From Pseudoscleropodium purum (lineage: Eukaryota > Streptophyta > Bryopsida > Hypnales > Brachytheciaceae): a DNA stretch of 64,000 bases. Under the pieces are notes generated by a model. That model made no database searches, was not told where the DNA came from, and saw only the letters and a list, made by a program, of their open reading frames with translations. Each line of letters begins with the position of its first letter. The first letter of the stretch is position 1. Location of the stretch: assembly GCA_963969395.1 (NCBI GenBank), contig OZ017804.1, positions 21,328,001 to 21,392,000 of the forward strand. Reading direction: 5' to 3'. The position numbers and the translations under genes were made by a program. Positions 48,483-60,790 of the stretch are shown piece by piece.

Positions 48483-51009
48483 GTATCATATACATGACCT
48501 ACGGATTTGGACCATATTTCTTTCTGTAGAATTTTCTGAGCATTCTTATATGACCACATAGTTCTTCTTTCAAAGTCATGATGGCTTCTAGTAATGTCCC
48601 ATGTTCACTAGAACACCAGGTTGGAGTTTCCCAAGTACAATAATGGGAATTTGATTGCCAACACATACTGTTCAGTTGAAACGGAGCAGTTGTAGGCATG
48701 TGACAATATTTAGTTCCTAACCTCACTCAAATTAGAAACCTGCACCATATCTTTGGCAAATATGCACTGAAATAGAATGAATTGTCTTAAACACGTTACA
48801 CAAAAGAAGATTCACATTCCACTAGTACCGGCCACTACCAACTCCAATCATTGATTGAAGCAAGGTACAAAAACAATGGGCAGGGCTTTGCAGACATCCC
48901 AATCATATAGGAAGAGAACCCAAAACTTGAATCATATGGTACAAAAAAATTTAAACAAGTCTCACATAAACATGGCAACACAATCAAAAAGGGGTTCAAA
49001 ATGTTCATGACCTCTATCAGAGTAGGAGACCACTAATGAGTTCTTAGAGACAATTATGGACTCATGAAGCTAGACAATTGCTAAAACTAAAGTGATAGGA
49101 AAAGACAACCATTGATGCAGCCCGTTGTGAACAACGTCTACATGTTGACCACAATGCCACAGACATTTCTTGCACAATAGCAAAACATCACTACGTCTTG
49201 CACCCATGCACACAACAATTGTCCAGAGGTTCAACAACCAATTGCACCCTCCCGAAAGCAATGAAGTTTTAGTTGTAAAATCATGGTCGAAAGGAGCTCT
49301 CCGCAGTATACTTGCTCTGCTATCTCTTTTGCCTTCTGAATCCTCAACATGTGACCGATCTCATCATTCTCTATTCATGTGAATCATTTCAATGGGTCAA
49401 AAATTCCAACAAACATCTGAATAGATCAACTCTCGTGACTTGTACAACCGACCATAAAGTTTCTAAGGGACAATGGACTTCAAGAGTTCAAGCAACCTGA
49501 ATGCCAAACTTGAATCCTAAACCACAGAACATAACCAAGAACCAAATGAGGTGATCCTTTAAGAACTACTTCAGAGTAGTCAACTAAATACAATATCATG
49601 ACATTACTATTGTACTAAGCTTTTCAAAGTGCCTACTTGAAATACAGATAATTTTGTTAGGCAACAAACTTGTGAACTCGGGCATACCATTCTATCTCTA
49701 TTGCGGGAAGACACAAAGTAGTTCATTCAAGGTCATTTGCCACCAAATCCAGATTCTTGACCATTGTTCTTTGTTTTCAATCATATGATAAACCTCGATG
49801 ATAAAAAATCAAAGGAGAGATCATTGTTATTAACTTAGCAGAAAGTGAAGTCCTCCTAAAAATTTTGAATATTGAATGTTCTTGTGGGGTGGTAACTTAC
49901 TTGACAACAAAAAATGAAGTACAACTGCTTTTGAGAAGCATAGAGACGCCCAAGCAAGAAGAAGAAATACAACAACTGAATTGAATTTATCCCAAGGAAT
50001 GAGGACAATGACACTACAACAAGACACTAAGTATTAATAATAGGAAATATGTTGTGGATTCTTAAGTAATGGGCTACATGACCTAATTAACCTACCTAAA
50101 CTTCTTGTATCCTGTTGGTGAGGGTGAAGATTTTTATTTCTGTGAGAAGAATACAATAATTCTTTCATTAACAGCATGAGTTATAAGATGGCACTAAATG
50201 GAAATGAAGTTTTTGTTATTAACTTAGGTTTCAATGCAACTTTATTTAAATGAAGCTTTTGCAGGACAATTTCTTTTCTTCTTGTGACACATATGAAATC
50301 AATTTTAGTGCATGTAAGAATCACTTACTAATACAAACAAGCTCAAACTCAAGAAGCTCAAGCAATAATTTCATACACACAACGTGTCCTTCAATTATTT
50401 TTTTGTTTGAAACGGATGGTTAGATAGAAGGGAAAAAAACAATATTTACACCTCAACTCAATTCAATTATGATGTAACAAAACACATACATATTTCCGAT
50501 TTGAAATCCTCAGCATGTAATATCATGTCACAAGCACATGCCCTAAATTTGAAAGGAACACAGTGTGACTGATCTAATCATTTTCTATTGACCTACTCAT
50601 TTCAATGGGTCCAAAATTTTTAGAAACATTCAAAGAAGATCATATTTGGCAAATTGGCAATGAAAGTAGCACCAAAATTGAAAATAGAACCTTACAATTA
50701 GCAATGACTTTTATTGTTCAAAACGCAAGCAATCCTCATGAAAACATTTCACTTCTCAAAAAGCAATTGGCGATAGTAATGAAAAGACTCACAAACAGCA
50801 GAGGTTGATTATGGGAGCCACAAAACACCTAAATTCTAGCAACACTATGTCGCTACATTCATCCAAAGGAAGTGTTCAACAAGTACATGCCACACAAAGC
50901 AACCGCTTAGAATGCACAGTAACTGTTGCTGAGCACCCTAGTTACATAGGAACAACAAATTAATTGAACCCAACATCATTTATTGTTGGCAAGAGAGAAC
51001 TACCTTCAC
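48483..51009. other. Non-coding interior of decayed element
   Basis: No exon chain or family motif was found. Short frames occur on both strands. A piece near 50,525-50,610 (AACACAGTGTGACTGATC, TCATTTCAATGGGTC) resembles the text at 49,345-49,410, suggesting an old internal duplication. Confidence 0.35.
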
Positions 51010-52981
51010 ATCTACAAATGAGTGCCGTGTATCAGTGTATGATGGAATTCAAAGCATTTAGCGATGCACAATCACACCCCTTCGCATTACACATAGATCC
51101 AAAAATTGCGTCGCTTGCACAAATGGCAAACTCGTTGCAAAGTTGTCTTCGTAGGCATGTGGCTAACAAAACCTTCAACATGACAAGTATGAACCACACG
51201 CACTAGCTGGGCAACTTTGTCTGCCCTTCTTGAATTGTAAAGCCGCCCCATGAGAAGGTAAGCAATATGCAGTTGGAATCCTGTGGATTAAATTTTTCTC
51301 CTCCAAGCTCTTTGAAATTTCCTTGTGAATAGTGAATGCATTTGCTATACAGGAGTCCAAACAGAAAAAAAAATCATGTGCCACCACTTCTTTGTAGCGA
51401 TTTGCATATTGTAGTATGAGTGATTCTGATCACCAACATCAACTCCGCCCATATTTTGTGAATACAAAATTTGGATTGGAGATGTTGATACCTCAACAAT
51501 TCTTTGACTACATACTCAATTGGTCACCACTCTGTTAGGCACCATTGGATCAACTGTAGTGGTCAAAAAATAGACCCCTTTCATATCCTGCCAATGGATT
51601 GTAGCCATTTCCTGATCCTTGTGAACTTGGATGTGAAGTGTCCCTCGTGGTTGTTCACGGGTGATGTCCAAATTTGTAGGAAAGTCTTTCCATTGCTTGC
51701 ATGCAATTCCTATGGCATAAAACCCATGAGACAACAAGTTGTCAAACAAATACAGTGAAGTGAAGAAACTATTGCAGGTGACAAAGTACCATTGTCCTTC
51801 AAGTCCCTTGGTGAAGCAAGTGACGACCTGCCCCGCCATGCGAATCGGTGCTCTATCTTCTCCAGAATTAGGTTGAACATTTTCCTTCCCTACATAGATC
51901 TCCAATTTGTATACGTAGCTAGTCAATTAACATGCCATTGCCCAAATCTTGATACCATGGGTAATCGGCTTAGTGGGAAGGTACTACTTGAAAGAACAAA
52001 ACTACCCATTGTATGCCACCATGCACTCATCAATTGTGGCATATGCGGACAAGTTCCAAAAATGTTAGAATCTAGCCTCCACATGTTACAAAATCCACTT
52101 GCATTTGTCGATTGGATCATAGTAAGGGCTACGTTTGTTTGTCATAAAATCAAGTCGTGATGTCATGTGCAAACATCGCTAAATATATTTGAAACACCAT
52201 TTGCTTATGGTGCCTGCCACATCTGCGCAAAATAAAGCATTGTGCCCCCTTCTCTAGTAATCATGAATTGTAGGTTGGTCTTTCACACCCATTAGACAAC
52301 AGATCCTTGTAAATTGCCGAAATTCTTCCAGCATAATGGGGTTTGCAACATGCTCACCACCCTTGCATTTACCCGTTGAAGGGTTGACAAAATTTGCATA
52401 GTTATTACTTTCCCTTACAATTTTTTGCTGCAACGTTTCATCCTACAAAAGAGTAAAGTAGTCAATGGGTTGTAGCAAACCATTAGCTGGAAGGTGCTCA
52501 CTAGCACGTGGAACCTTTCCTATATAGTGGTGCTTCGGCAAAAGGGACCACGTCCATGAATGCCAATTTCTCTCTAAATATTTTTCCTCAAGATTGGGCC
52601 TTTCAAGTTCTGGTCCTTTAGAATAAACACCGAGTTCCCCTAGCAAGGCTAAGGGATCGTCCTCTTGTACATCCTACAAACTTGCTCCACTAGAAAGGTC
52701 TAAATTCTCACTACCCAAATCAAATAGTGCAAGGTCCCATGAATGGGCTAAATCACTATCTGCAAGCTCCCAGGCTAGTAGAATGGTAGAATCCAATGTG
52801 TGTGGGGGGTCATGGGTCTCTTCAACTTGCATTCCTTGAATGATTGGAGATGTTGTATGCTTCGTAGTGAGAAGAACTTCCTCGCAACCAATGCGTGGCA
52901 AAGTGTAGATGCCAAGGTAAGCTCCAAAGTCAATAATCCAAAGTTGGGTTCCATTTTGTGCTTCATCCCCGCCCAATACTA
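51010..52981 (-). pseudogene. PiggyBac-type transposase, decayed
   Basis: PiggyBac transposases cut DNA at TTAA sites using a DDD/DDE-type catalytic core. One minus-strand frame runs from about 52,980 to 51,376 with no indel but about nine stops (mostly TAG, some TAA). It encodes an acidic N-terminus, then IDYFTLL, KIVRESNNYANFV, EFRQFTRICCLMGVK and ISKWCFKYI. The core follows: YATIDECMVAYNG, YLPTKPITHGIKIWAM and TSYVYKLEIYVGK; then FFTSLYLFDNLLSHGFYAIG, KGVYFLTTTVDP and NMGGVDVGDQ. At a run of T near 51,370 the frame slips by one for the stretch CLDSCIANAFTIHKE. The Cys-rich tail (VCHLCKRR, then CEGV, a stop and LCIAKCFEFHH) ends near 51,020. Catalytic-core aspartates are visible (IDEC, GGVD). 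PiggyBac is rarely reported in land plants. Confidence 0.83.
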
Positions 52982-53386
52982 ACCCAACTGCAAAGGGACA
53001 GGGGTCAGGTAGTACTTCCCCACCCTAGTGAAGATCTTACAATAAGACTCTCACTGAAAATGGTTGACCAAAGTGGGCCCTTATTGTGGGAGGTGCAAAC
53101 TTATGTAGATCAATTGAGACGGGTTCGAGGGAATCTTTGGAGCACGAGTTTTTCATGCCGGCATTAGGTCATTGCCTCTTGTCATGACCCTGCCTTCGTG
53201 CCTTCTCGTGACGAATTGGGTCCAACGGAACAGGCAAAGGTCCAAACTCAGTGTTGGGTGCCCTTAGGGCTCAGTGTATATATCACCACTTGGACTTTAG
53301 GGAAGGTGGCGCCATCCCACTTGTCAAATCTTGAAATCCCCCAAGACTACACTCCCTAACAATAATGCTTCCGCCTTTGTCCCCTT
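52982..53386. other. Region upstream of piggyBac pseudogene
   Basis: No coding sequence could be assigned. A TATATA-like patch near 53,275-53,283 could have served as a promoter for the minus-strand transposase, about 300 bp before its first recognisable codons. That is a guess from position. Confidence 0.25.
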
Positions 53387-53439
53387 TTGCACATACTACC
53401 ACTTCTTCTTTACACTAGGCACGTCATCAGTACTTATAG

Positions 53440-53535
53440 GCTGAATGTCAATACTTGGAAGCTAAACGTTGATACTTGGAAGCTAAACGTCGATATTTGC
53501 AAACTGAACTTGGATACTTGGAGGTTGAACATTTT
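53440..53535 (+). repeat. 21-bp minisatellite, about four copies
   Basis: The unit AATACTTGGAAGCTAAACGT, with one more base, repeats four times with changes. Read on the plus strand it gives a seven-residue repeat (NVNTWKL, NVDTWKL, NVDICKL, NLDTWRL). The surrounding frame (53,387-53,602) is short and otherwise unremarkable, so the coding potential is probably incidental. Confidence 0.6.
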
Positions 53536-54639
53536 CCTTTTAACTTTTGCCCTCCACAATATCATCCATGTCTTCAATGACCGCACATCCAACAACCCCT
53601 AAGACATCATGAAAAGACAATTTGGTGCAAATCGAAGTGAAGTTCTATTGGGAACCCATCCTCACTCCTTTCCTCACACCTCGCACCCCAGCCAAGCAAC
53701 TTGGCAAAATGGCGGTCGAAGAAGTAACGCAATTGTGCTCTATACAAATTGTCCAAGTCATCGTAACTGTGAGCCCCAACTGAAATCGGATGCAAGAGAA
53801 GATAATTACGATCAAATAAACCCAAAAGCACTTGGCGCTTGTTGAGAGAAAATCGTTGGTTTGTTGCCTATGTGGCCAAGATTGTAGCTATGTGGGTGAA
53901 TTCTTGTGGAGGAGGGGGAGGTTGTGCCAAGCATATCCATTATGGCGCCTACTTGATCGTTTCTCAATTTTGGCATTCTCTCGTACTAAAGCACAAATGC
54001 ATTCGAAGGAGCCCAAACTCTCAACTCATTATAATGAAGACCCTACCCTCCACCAACGATCATGAGTGCCCTTTCTTCTCCTCCCTGCTAGTAAAATCTA
54101 GAGCAATGTAGTGTGTAGTTGTCCAAGACCTCGACAATCCTGAAGAACTCCCACATATCGCCTAAGTTCAAATGGTCTAGCCATGCCTCCACTCCCATGA
54201 CCCATTACAACTAGCACACACAAAAATCCGGACAGCTGAATCGCAATTGCAGCTCGTAGAGGATGCTTGAATGCGTACCATTAGTAATCCGTTGCTTGAG
54301 CTTTTGCCTCAAATGCGCTTGGCCTTTGCGTATGCTTTAGCTTCACGCATCTCTAGCCTTGGTCTTGCCTTTCCTTGTCCCTGACAATGGCGGGAAGGAG
54401 ACACGATTACAAATAGCCAATGGAAACTTCATCGTTCCCACTCCAAATTCTAAATTCCTAGATGTTGCCCTTTGCCAGTGAATGCCTTGTTAGCACGTAC
54501 AATGTACCAATTCTTTCCGATTTATGGCCTTTTTTTGGCATTAATTGTTGTATTTACAGCTAGTATTTTGCTAGTTTTTTGAATACTGAAATCACATGCT
54601 AGCTCATCTACTTAGGAGCTACCCACTCTCTAGATTTTG

Positions 54640-55260
54640 ACCGGGGAAAATGACGATGGCAAGATGGTTCATAGCTCTAAACCTATTCCACAACAATCGG
54701 ATGCAAACACATTACACAAAATTCTGAGCTTATACGTTCTATCCCATCTAAATGGGAAGGTAATCTTCTACCTTCTTTTCCCCCGGATTGGATGGACGTT
54801 TGGTTTAAAAATAGGTCCTAGAAAGAGTTGGCTTTCATATCATCTATTTTCCACAACATAGTAACGGTCCAAACATGTAGAGCGTGCATCAACCCTAGTA
54901 TTGACACCAACTACCCATTCTACGATTTAGGAGTTGAAGAATCCCTTATACATAGATTTTACTCTTGCTATAAACAATGGAGATATAGGACTACGCTCAG
55001 TCTATCCTTTATCACCTTCAGGGTATTCAACCAAGGATAGATCCACATGTGCAATTGACTTTTGCCCAATGTGTTTTTGGCTCCCTAGTTCCTAGACGTT
55101 TTCAAGACATTAAGGCTATTTGGTTTCTTCTTTGAGGATCTGTCCTTTGAATTATTTGGATCTCTCGCAATAGCAAGGTCTTTGCACAAGAACAATGGCC
55201 ATTAGATGTCACTTACAAGGCCATCTAGGAAGTACTTCTTGACTCGGGATTGTGCAACTC
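54640..55260 (+). pseudogene. LINE remnant, reverse-transcriptase zinc-binding region
   Basis: Non-LTR retrotransposons of plants end their reverse transcriptase with a zinc-binding module followed by a Trp-rich motif. Here a frame reads EESLIHRFYSC with YKQW about 54,930-54,980, and another about 150 bp later reads IWFLL, a stop, GSVL, a stop, then IIWISRNSKVF and QEQWPLDVTYKAI. These match the family order, with a stop in the place of Arg or Trp (TGA). The two conserved Cys of the zinc motif are Tyr (YPFYDLG). Only this 3' part is recognisable. Confidence 0.55.
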
Positions 55261-56149
55261 AATTACGGGCTCAACATATTATCACCCACTGTCCGCAGAA
55301 TGTGTCCTTAATCTAGGCCAAATTTGATAAAATTTGGTTCAAATCTTTAGTTATAGCATATAGGATTGATACTTACATTGTTTGGAATAAGAAGGGACCC
55401 TTCTCTTGTCTCTTCTTCTGTGTTTTTTGTTTTGATTTGTTTCTTTTTATGCTCTTATCTCTTCATTGTCTAGCCTTGGTGGCAGCCATTTTGTATCTGG
55501 GTTTTTTTTCTTCATGTAATGGTTCTTTCCATTTGTTCAAAAAAAAATCACATGCTAGCTCATATGGATGTGATTCTTGTTCCATTGGCTTGGGTTGCCA
55601 ATTACCTATAGCTGTCCTTTTTGTTTCCACTTCAAATTCAGTGTAGATTTCTCCCCATCAACAAAAAATTGCCATTTTTGCCCACAAAGTGGTCGACCAG
55701 GCATTAATGGGTTAAGCAAAGCAAGGTAACTAATAATACAACATCCATGGTTGGTTTGGACCTGTGTTTCCTTCCTTCTTAGATTATGTTGTCCACAAAA
55801 TTTATTCCCCATTATTTCCACTGTGGAGTTCTTGTAGACATCATGGCTCCCAGCCACTTCAATCCCTCCCAAGTGGTTGGTCAGTCCATTGGTGCAGCTG
55901 CCCATGATGGGTGGATGTTTTAAAAAATGCTCCCATAGCCCTAGTGTATGGAATACTTTTAGTACGCCAGACTTGTGAGGTCATGAATATTGGATTTTAC
56001 ACTTCTACATTCAAATTCATGGGTCCTTGGTTTTCATGGCCAAAGCACATGGCGTCCCATTTGCATCCCATTTTGGGCAGCAATATTGTGCCAAGCAGCA
56101 AAACAATCACTGACTAAGATTGTATAGTATAGTTCATTGTCTTTATTAA

Positions 56150-57122
56150 CCCCCAAACGCCCCAGAGGCCTAAAAGTGTTCTCTCAGTATAGAAGTCAAA
56201 TTCAAATTGTTGTAACTTTTTCATCCAATGTTTAAACCCAATAAAACTTATTGGCATAGTTGCACATATTAGTCTAGTTTGTGTGGTTAAATTTTCAGAT
56301 CAATCCAACATGCACAAATGTGTTGAGAGCCAGTCAAAGTTCATAGGTTCAATTTGAGTTCAACAAACTACATTTCATGGGTCCAATTTTATGAGCTTAT
56401 ATCTCCCTCATCTAATGTTTTTTTTTCAAAATTTCTTTTTGATTTTGTTTCCCTGGAAGTCTAGTTATCATGGTAAAATTTTAATGTCAATCCAAGATGT
56501 TTTGATTGTTTGAGAGCAATTCAAAGTTCAAAATCTAAATATTTTTGGATTACAATGAACTTTGGTGGCTTATTTCTTCTTTATATAGAGTCCAATTCTA
56601 ATAAAAAAAAATTCGGAAAAGTTGCACATACTAGTCTTATTTGTATGGCTAAAATTTCATATCAATTGAAGAAGGTATGAGTGACACAATCATTTTAGTA
56701 GAAGGAAGTTCAGTAATAGTTGTGTTTTTTGCAACTATTTTTTGACATTTCAAATCCATTTAACAAATCCATTGAATCAATTGAGTAATCTTTTTTTTTC
56801 ACCAATGAATTTGTATATTGGTTTTGATTTTTGAAACACTTTATAGCTTGAATTTTTTTTCCATTTGAGTAAGTTTAGAAATCAAAATTGACCTCTAAAT
56901 ATGTTTCTAGGAAAATTTAAGAATCCTTTTTCAATACTAAAACAATATGATCTTGTAATCTATGAGGCCAGATGACTCCAAATTGTTTCACATCATTTTC
57001 AACATGTGCACTACAAGATTGTACGATTGAGGTTTCTATATCTTAGTGACATTTAGACATATAATACTTCAAAAGCAATGGTGTTTTTAAACCTATAAAT
57101 GCTCTAGGCTTTTAATTAGGGG
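56150..57122. mobile_element. TTAA-type (piggyBac-like) MITE, copy 3
   Basis: TTAA (56146-56149) precedes CCCCCAAACGCCCCAGAGG, and GGGG at 57119-57122 is followed by TTAA (57123-57126). The 973-bp body matches the copy at 62,783-63,744 along nearly its whole length in inverted orientation. Shared text includes AAAGTTCATAGGTTCAATTT, TCAATCCAAG, GAGCAATTCAAAGTTCAAAA and CACTACAAGATTGTAC. The interior has no coding sequence. The right end is more decayed than the left. Confidence 0.72.
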
Positions 57123-57126
57123 TTAA

Positions 57127-58685
57127 TGGTATGTGCTACAAACTTCTTGAGACCATTGTTCTTGGTTGATTCCTTCCGTTGGTTTTTGGGTAGTAAATTA
57201 TACCAAGTAAATAATTAGTAAGAGTTCTAAATTGTCTATATTGTAGTGTTAAATTTGAAAGTTGACGACATTTTACTATCATTTTAAGGACTTGAGAACT
57301 CATTATAAAAAAACATCTTCAATTGAAATTTTCTACATATTTAAAAAAAATCACTTTCAGTTGGGGTCTACTAATGTTTGGAATTGCATACAATTCGTTG
57401 ATAAATAAATTTTAGTTACACCATCTTACAAATTTGATTATGTTTTTTTGATTGTTTGCATTTGATGAGCCATACTTTATTCACATGAAATTGAATTCAA
57501 AATTACAAACATAAAAGTTGTATATTGGACATAGTGAGATTTTTTATTTTACTGAAAAACAATTGTTATTTGCAAGTGATTTGAGACGATACAAACTATA
57601 GTTGTGGCTATTTTACTAAAATTTAATTCATGTTTACTATTAAATCTTTTGAAAAGTTGACTAGTATAGTAATCCCTAGTAAATGACTAGCATGCATTTC
57701 TTGGCTACATAGTAATTTTGGGCAAATACATGTCACTAAAGATTTTTATATTTTTGGCCCAAATTTTAATAGAAGGTGGGGACAAGGAATATCTTTCATA
57801 TGTACTAAATTTTATGACATTTAATTGAAAATATGAGTCAAAAGTTATGGCCTAATAGGCTAAATGTGTTTATTTTTTTTCTTAAATGGGCAATCCAAGT
57901 AGATAAAAAAATCGCTTTTTTCATAAATAAAAATTTGAAATTGGTTTTCTAGAGTTATATATATGTGGAAAGCTTTGAATCATTCTATTTTGATCAAGGA
58001 GTTAAAAGTTATGAGGATTTTTTGTTTGTGGGTAGTTATGGATTCTCTACTCTAAAATAAACTTTGAAGTCTATTATCTTACTCAATTTTCAATATTTAA
58101 AAAAAAAAAATCATAAAATGTAGACTATTTATTACAACATTACAACCATTGGAATTGGCATTTTTCAATTTCATAATTAAATTCTTAACAATTTAGTATT
58201 TTGAATCATTCTCTACTACTGCATGTTTACTATTTTTGTCCTATATATTGTATGATTCCAAATGATCTGAAATTTTCAAGCATGTGGCTAATTTGTCTAG
58301 AAATACAATCCAAAGAAGCACCACTATTTTGGACAATTTTTTCATAGAAAAGTGAGCTTGTAGAAAGTAGCTTTCCCTATTTTTCATAGAACTAGAAAAA
58401 TGATTTCAACAAATTCGAATGCATATATCTTACAATCCATGTGGTGAATTTCTTTGAAATTCTTACTACATATTATCAAGTTAGCATACTACAAGATCCT
58501 ACAGTTACATTTGTCAAAAAAAAAAATTTCCAAAAATTTGGTACTTGTACCAAAAATGGCAATTTTTGAGCGTTTTTAGTGAAAATAGTTATAGAACTTC
58601 AAGGGTTAAAATTTGTTTCACATTTTTACAATTGGTATAATAAATGATTGGTGAAAAAATTGTCTTGATTATATAATGCACTTCC
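57127..58685. other. AT-rich DNA between elements
   Basis: No gene or element end was recognised. All frames have frequent stops. A short palindrome around TTGGTACTTGTACCAA lies near 58,540. Confidence 0.4.
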
Positions 58686-58749
58686 AGGGTTGCATAGACA
58701 TCCGGACGTTGCGTTCACCTATTTTCTAGCGTCCATAGATATAGAGGTT
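58686..58749. mobile_element. Truncated relic of the GC-rich hAT MITE
   Basis: CAGGGTTGCATAGACATCC followed by GGACGTTGCG and TAGCGTCCATA resembles the end of the hAT MITEs at 43.2 and 47.8 kb, including the AATAGCGTCC box. It stops where the CATTAGARGA element begins at 58,750. No matching right end or 8-bp duplication was found, so this is a broken copy. Confidence 0.45.
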
Positions 58750-59053
58750 CATTAGAAGATTTTTAGGGCCTCTGGATGTCTGCGAGTTATCACAGCCTGC
58801 AAATACAGGAAACAAATTCGGTGCAGTGGTCTGATGTGGCTGAGACCCTACCATGTCATTAACCAATTTTTTTATTTTTAAATTTTTTATTTATTTTAAA
58901 TTTTAAATTTTTGCATTTAGAGACTAAATTTTTATTTTTTATAATATTTTTTATGAAAAAAAAAATTCTAATAGCATTCTCCTCGCTATAGGGAACAATT
59001 GTGGGGGAACATGCCCAAAATAGGCTTTTGGACCCTCCAAAACTCTTCTAATG
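58750..59053. mobile_element. Small inverted-repeat element, CATTAGARGA family, copy B
   Basis: The ends are CATTAGAAGATTTTT and, inverted, CATTAGAAGAGTTTT. The 304-bp body contains CAGCCTGCAAATACAGG, a long A/T-only stretch and GCTATAGGGAACAATTG. Read in reverse it can be aligned with copy A at 41,551. No coding sequence and no clear target duplication. Confidence 0.5.
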
Positions 59054-60790
59054 TTTCATCAGACCCTGTCCAGCAGACGAATGGATGAGACAGATGAAGA
59101 TTGCCCCCCTAATTTCCCATTTGCCTTAAATTAGGATAAATGAAAAAATAGCCCATTATTTTTTGGCTATGGAGGATTGACCCAATGACCCTTCTATTGT
59201 CCCGTTGAAGGGCAAACATTTTAAAATTGCCTCTTATTATATGTCGATAAAATTTTGTATTTCATCAAGTTTTAGCTAATTTGGGGCATATGTTTAATTG
59301 ATTAAAATTTACAAATATGAATTCAGAATTTGCAAATGTGTTCATATATGAAAAATAAGAAATTTCAATGTTTTTTTAAATGGAAAAACATGAAGCAATA
59401 GATGGGTTAATCCTCTTCGAGTCCTTGACTATTTTTTGCCATGTACATTTTGTATTTTATCACCTCTTCTAGCCTCCTAGCTAATTTTTGGACTCTGATT
59501 TTATATGTGAATTTGAAATTTACAAAAAGAAATGATACAATGCAAATAAAAAAATTCGAGTGTTTTCTCCAAGGGTAAAATTGAAGCAATAAGAGGTGAA
59601 TCCTCCATTCCTCCCTAGCTAGCAGTTGGGTCATTGGGTCATTTGGGTGGGATGGAGTGTGGTTTAAAAATTCATTTTTTCAACAATTATTTAGAAATTA
59701 GGGTACATGCTATACATAAAATTTTCAAGCAACAAATAGCCAAATATTTAAATTGTAAAGTAGATGGTTTTTACTTATACTTCACTTATTTTGTACCTTT
59801 GAATTCATTCATTTCATTGAAATGATTTCACAATATTGTCTTGGCTCATTTGTTCCTTCATTTTTTTAAAGCAATCATGCAGTGTTCTTTCCACTTCAAG
59901 AAAAAAAAAATAATGGAATGACTTGAGGTAGATAAGTGTGAAGGAAAGGGATGAATTCAATAAATTCCACTTTCAACAAAATGACAACAAGAGGTTGCGA
60001 GTGGAGTGGAATTAGTCTTCTAGGGGCCTTTATGCGGTTTAGGGTTTAGCAATCACATTATCAATTTCAAACATCAAAGGCCTCCAATCCATTCCATGCT
60101 AAATCTTTAATTTACAATAGGACAATGGACGAACATGATGTCTCCTTTAGTCCTTCAATTCTTTTCCATTTTTATATCAATCACGAAATTCACTAAAAAG
60201 TACATATTGTACATTTTACATATTTACATTTACATTTCTATATTCAACTAGTCATTATTCAACAACTTTGACCACGCATGCCAAACTACATAATTTAAAA
60301 CAAGAACTTGTAAATTGAACAACCATCAATTGAAAAAAATGCATTCTTGTAATCTTTAGGTTTTGAAACTTTCAATCTTTCAATCTTTCATCCAAGAATA
60401 AAATGACAAACGACATTGAGACTTGAAACTGTTCTACAATAGTTTAACCATTATTAGTTAAAACATGCTTAGTTGCTCACCAATCACAAATGCAAGTGAA
60501 ATTGGTCAATTGGAATTACAATGACATTCATTGGTGTTAAAAATGATGCACATAAGTCTGTATACACTATGGAACTATATAATCCTCACACGTAATACTA
60601 TGTGCTTTTGCTTGTAAAGATACTGCTTACTCCTATACTTATATATTATATCAAAAAAGTTCAATATGACCGGCAGAAGTGTTCATCTAGTATAGGCCAA
60701 TTGTAAATGGAAATTAACCGAAATTACTTCTGCCAAACTACTATTACCATTGGAACCATTTGTGCAAAGTCGTTTCACATATGCTTCAAA
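59054..60790. other. AT-rich DNA
   Basis: No gene is supported. The text GGTTTAGGGTTTAG near 60,038 is a short telomere-like motif. Small frames near 59,407-59,825 lack family motifs. Confidence 0.4.

Larger units (their letters stand above)
48266..55711. mobile_element. Probable decayed piggyBac element, 7.4 kb
   Basis: The left end is TTAA (48262-48265) followed by CTCATTAACGACTG. The right end, inverted, is CCCATTAATGCCTG, followed outside by TTAA (55712-55715); 11 of 14 terminal bases match. The interval contains a piggyBac transposase pseudogene on the minus strand, and later insertions (a LINE remnant, tandem repeats) could account for its size. The pairing of these ends is inferred from pattern and contents. 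An alternative is that the true ends lie closer to the gene and are too decayed to see. Confidence 0.42.
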
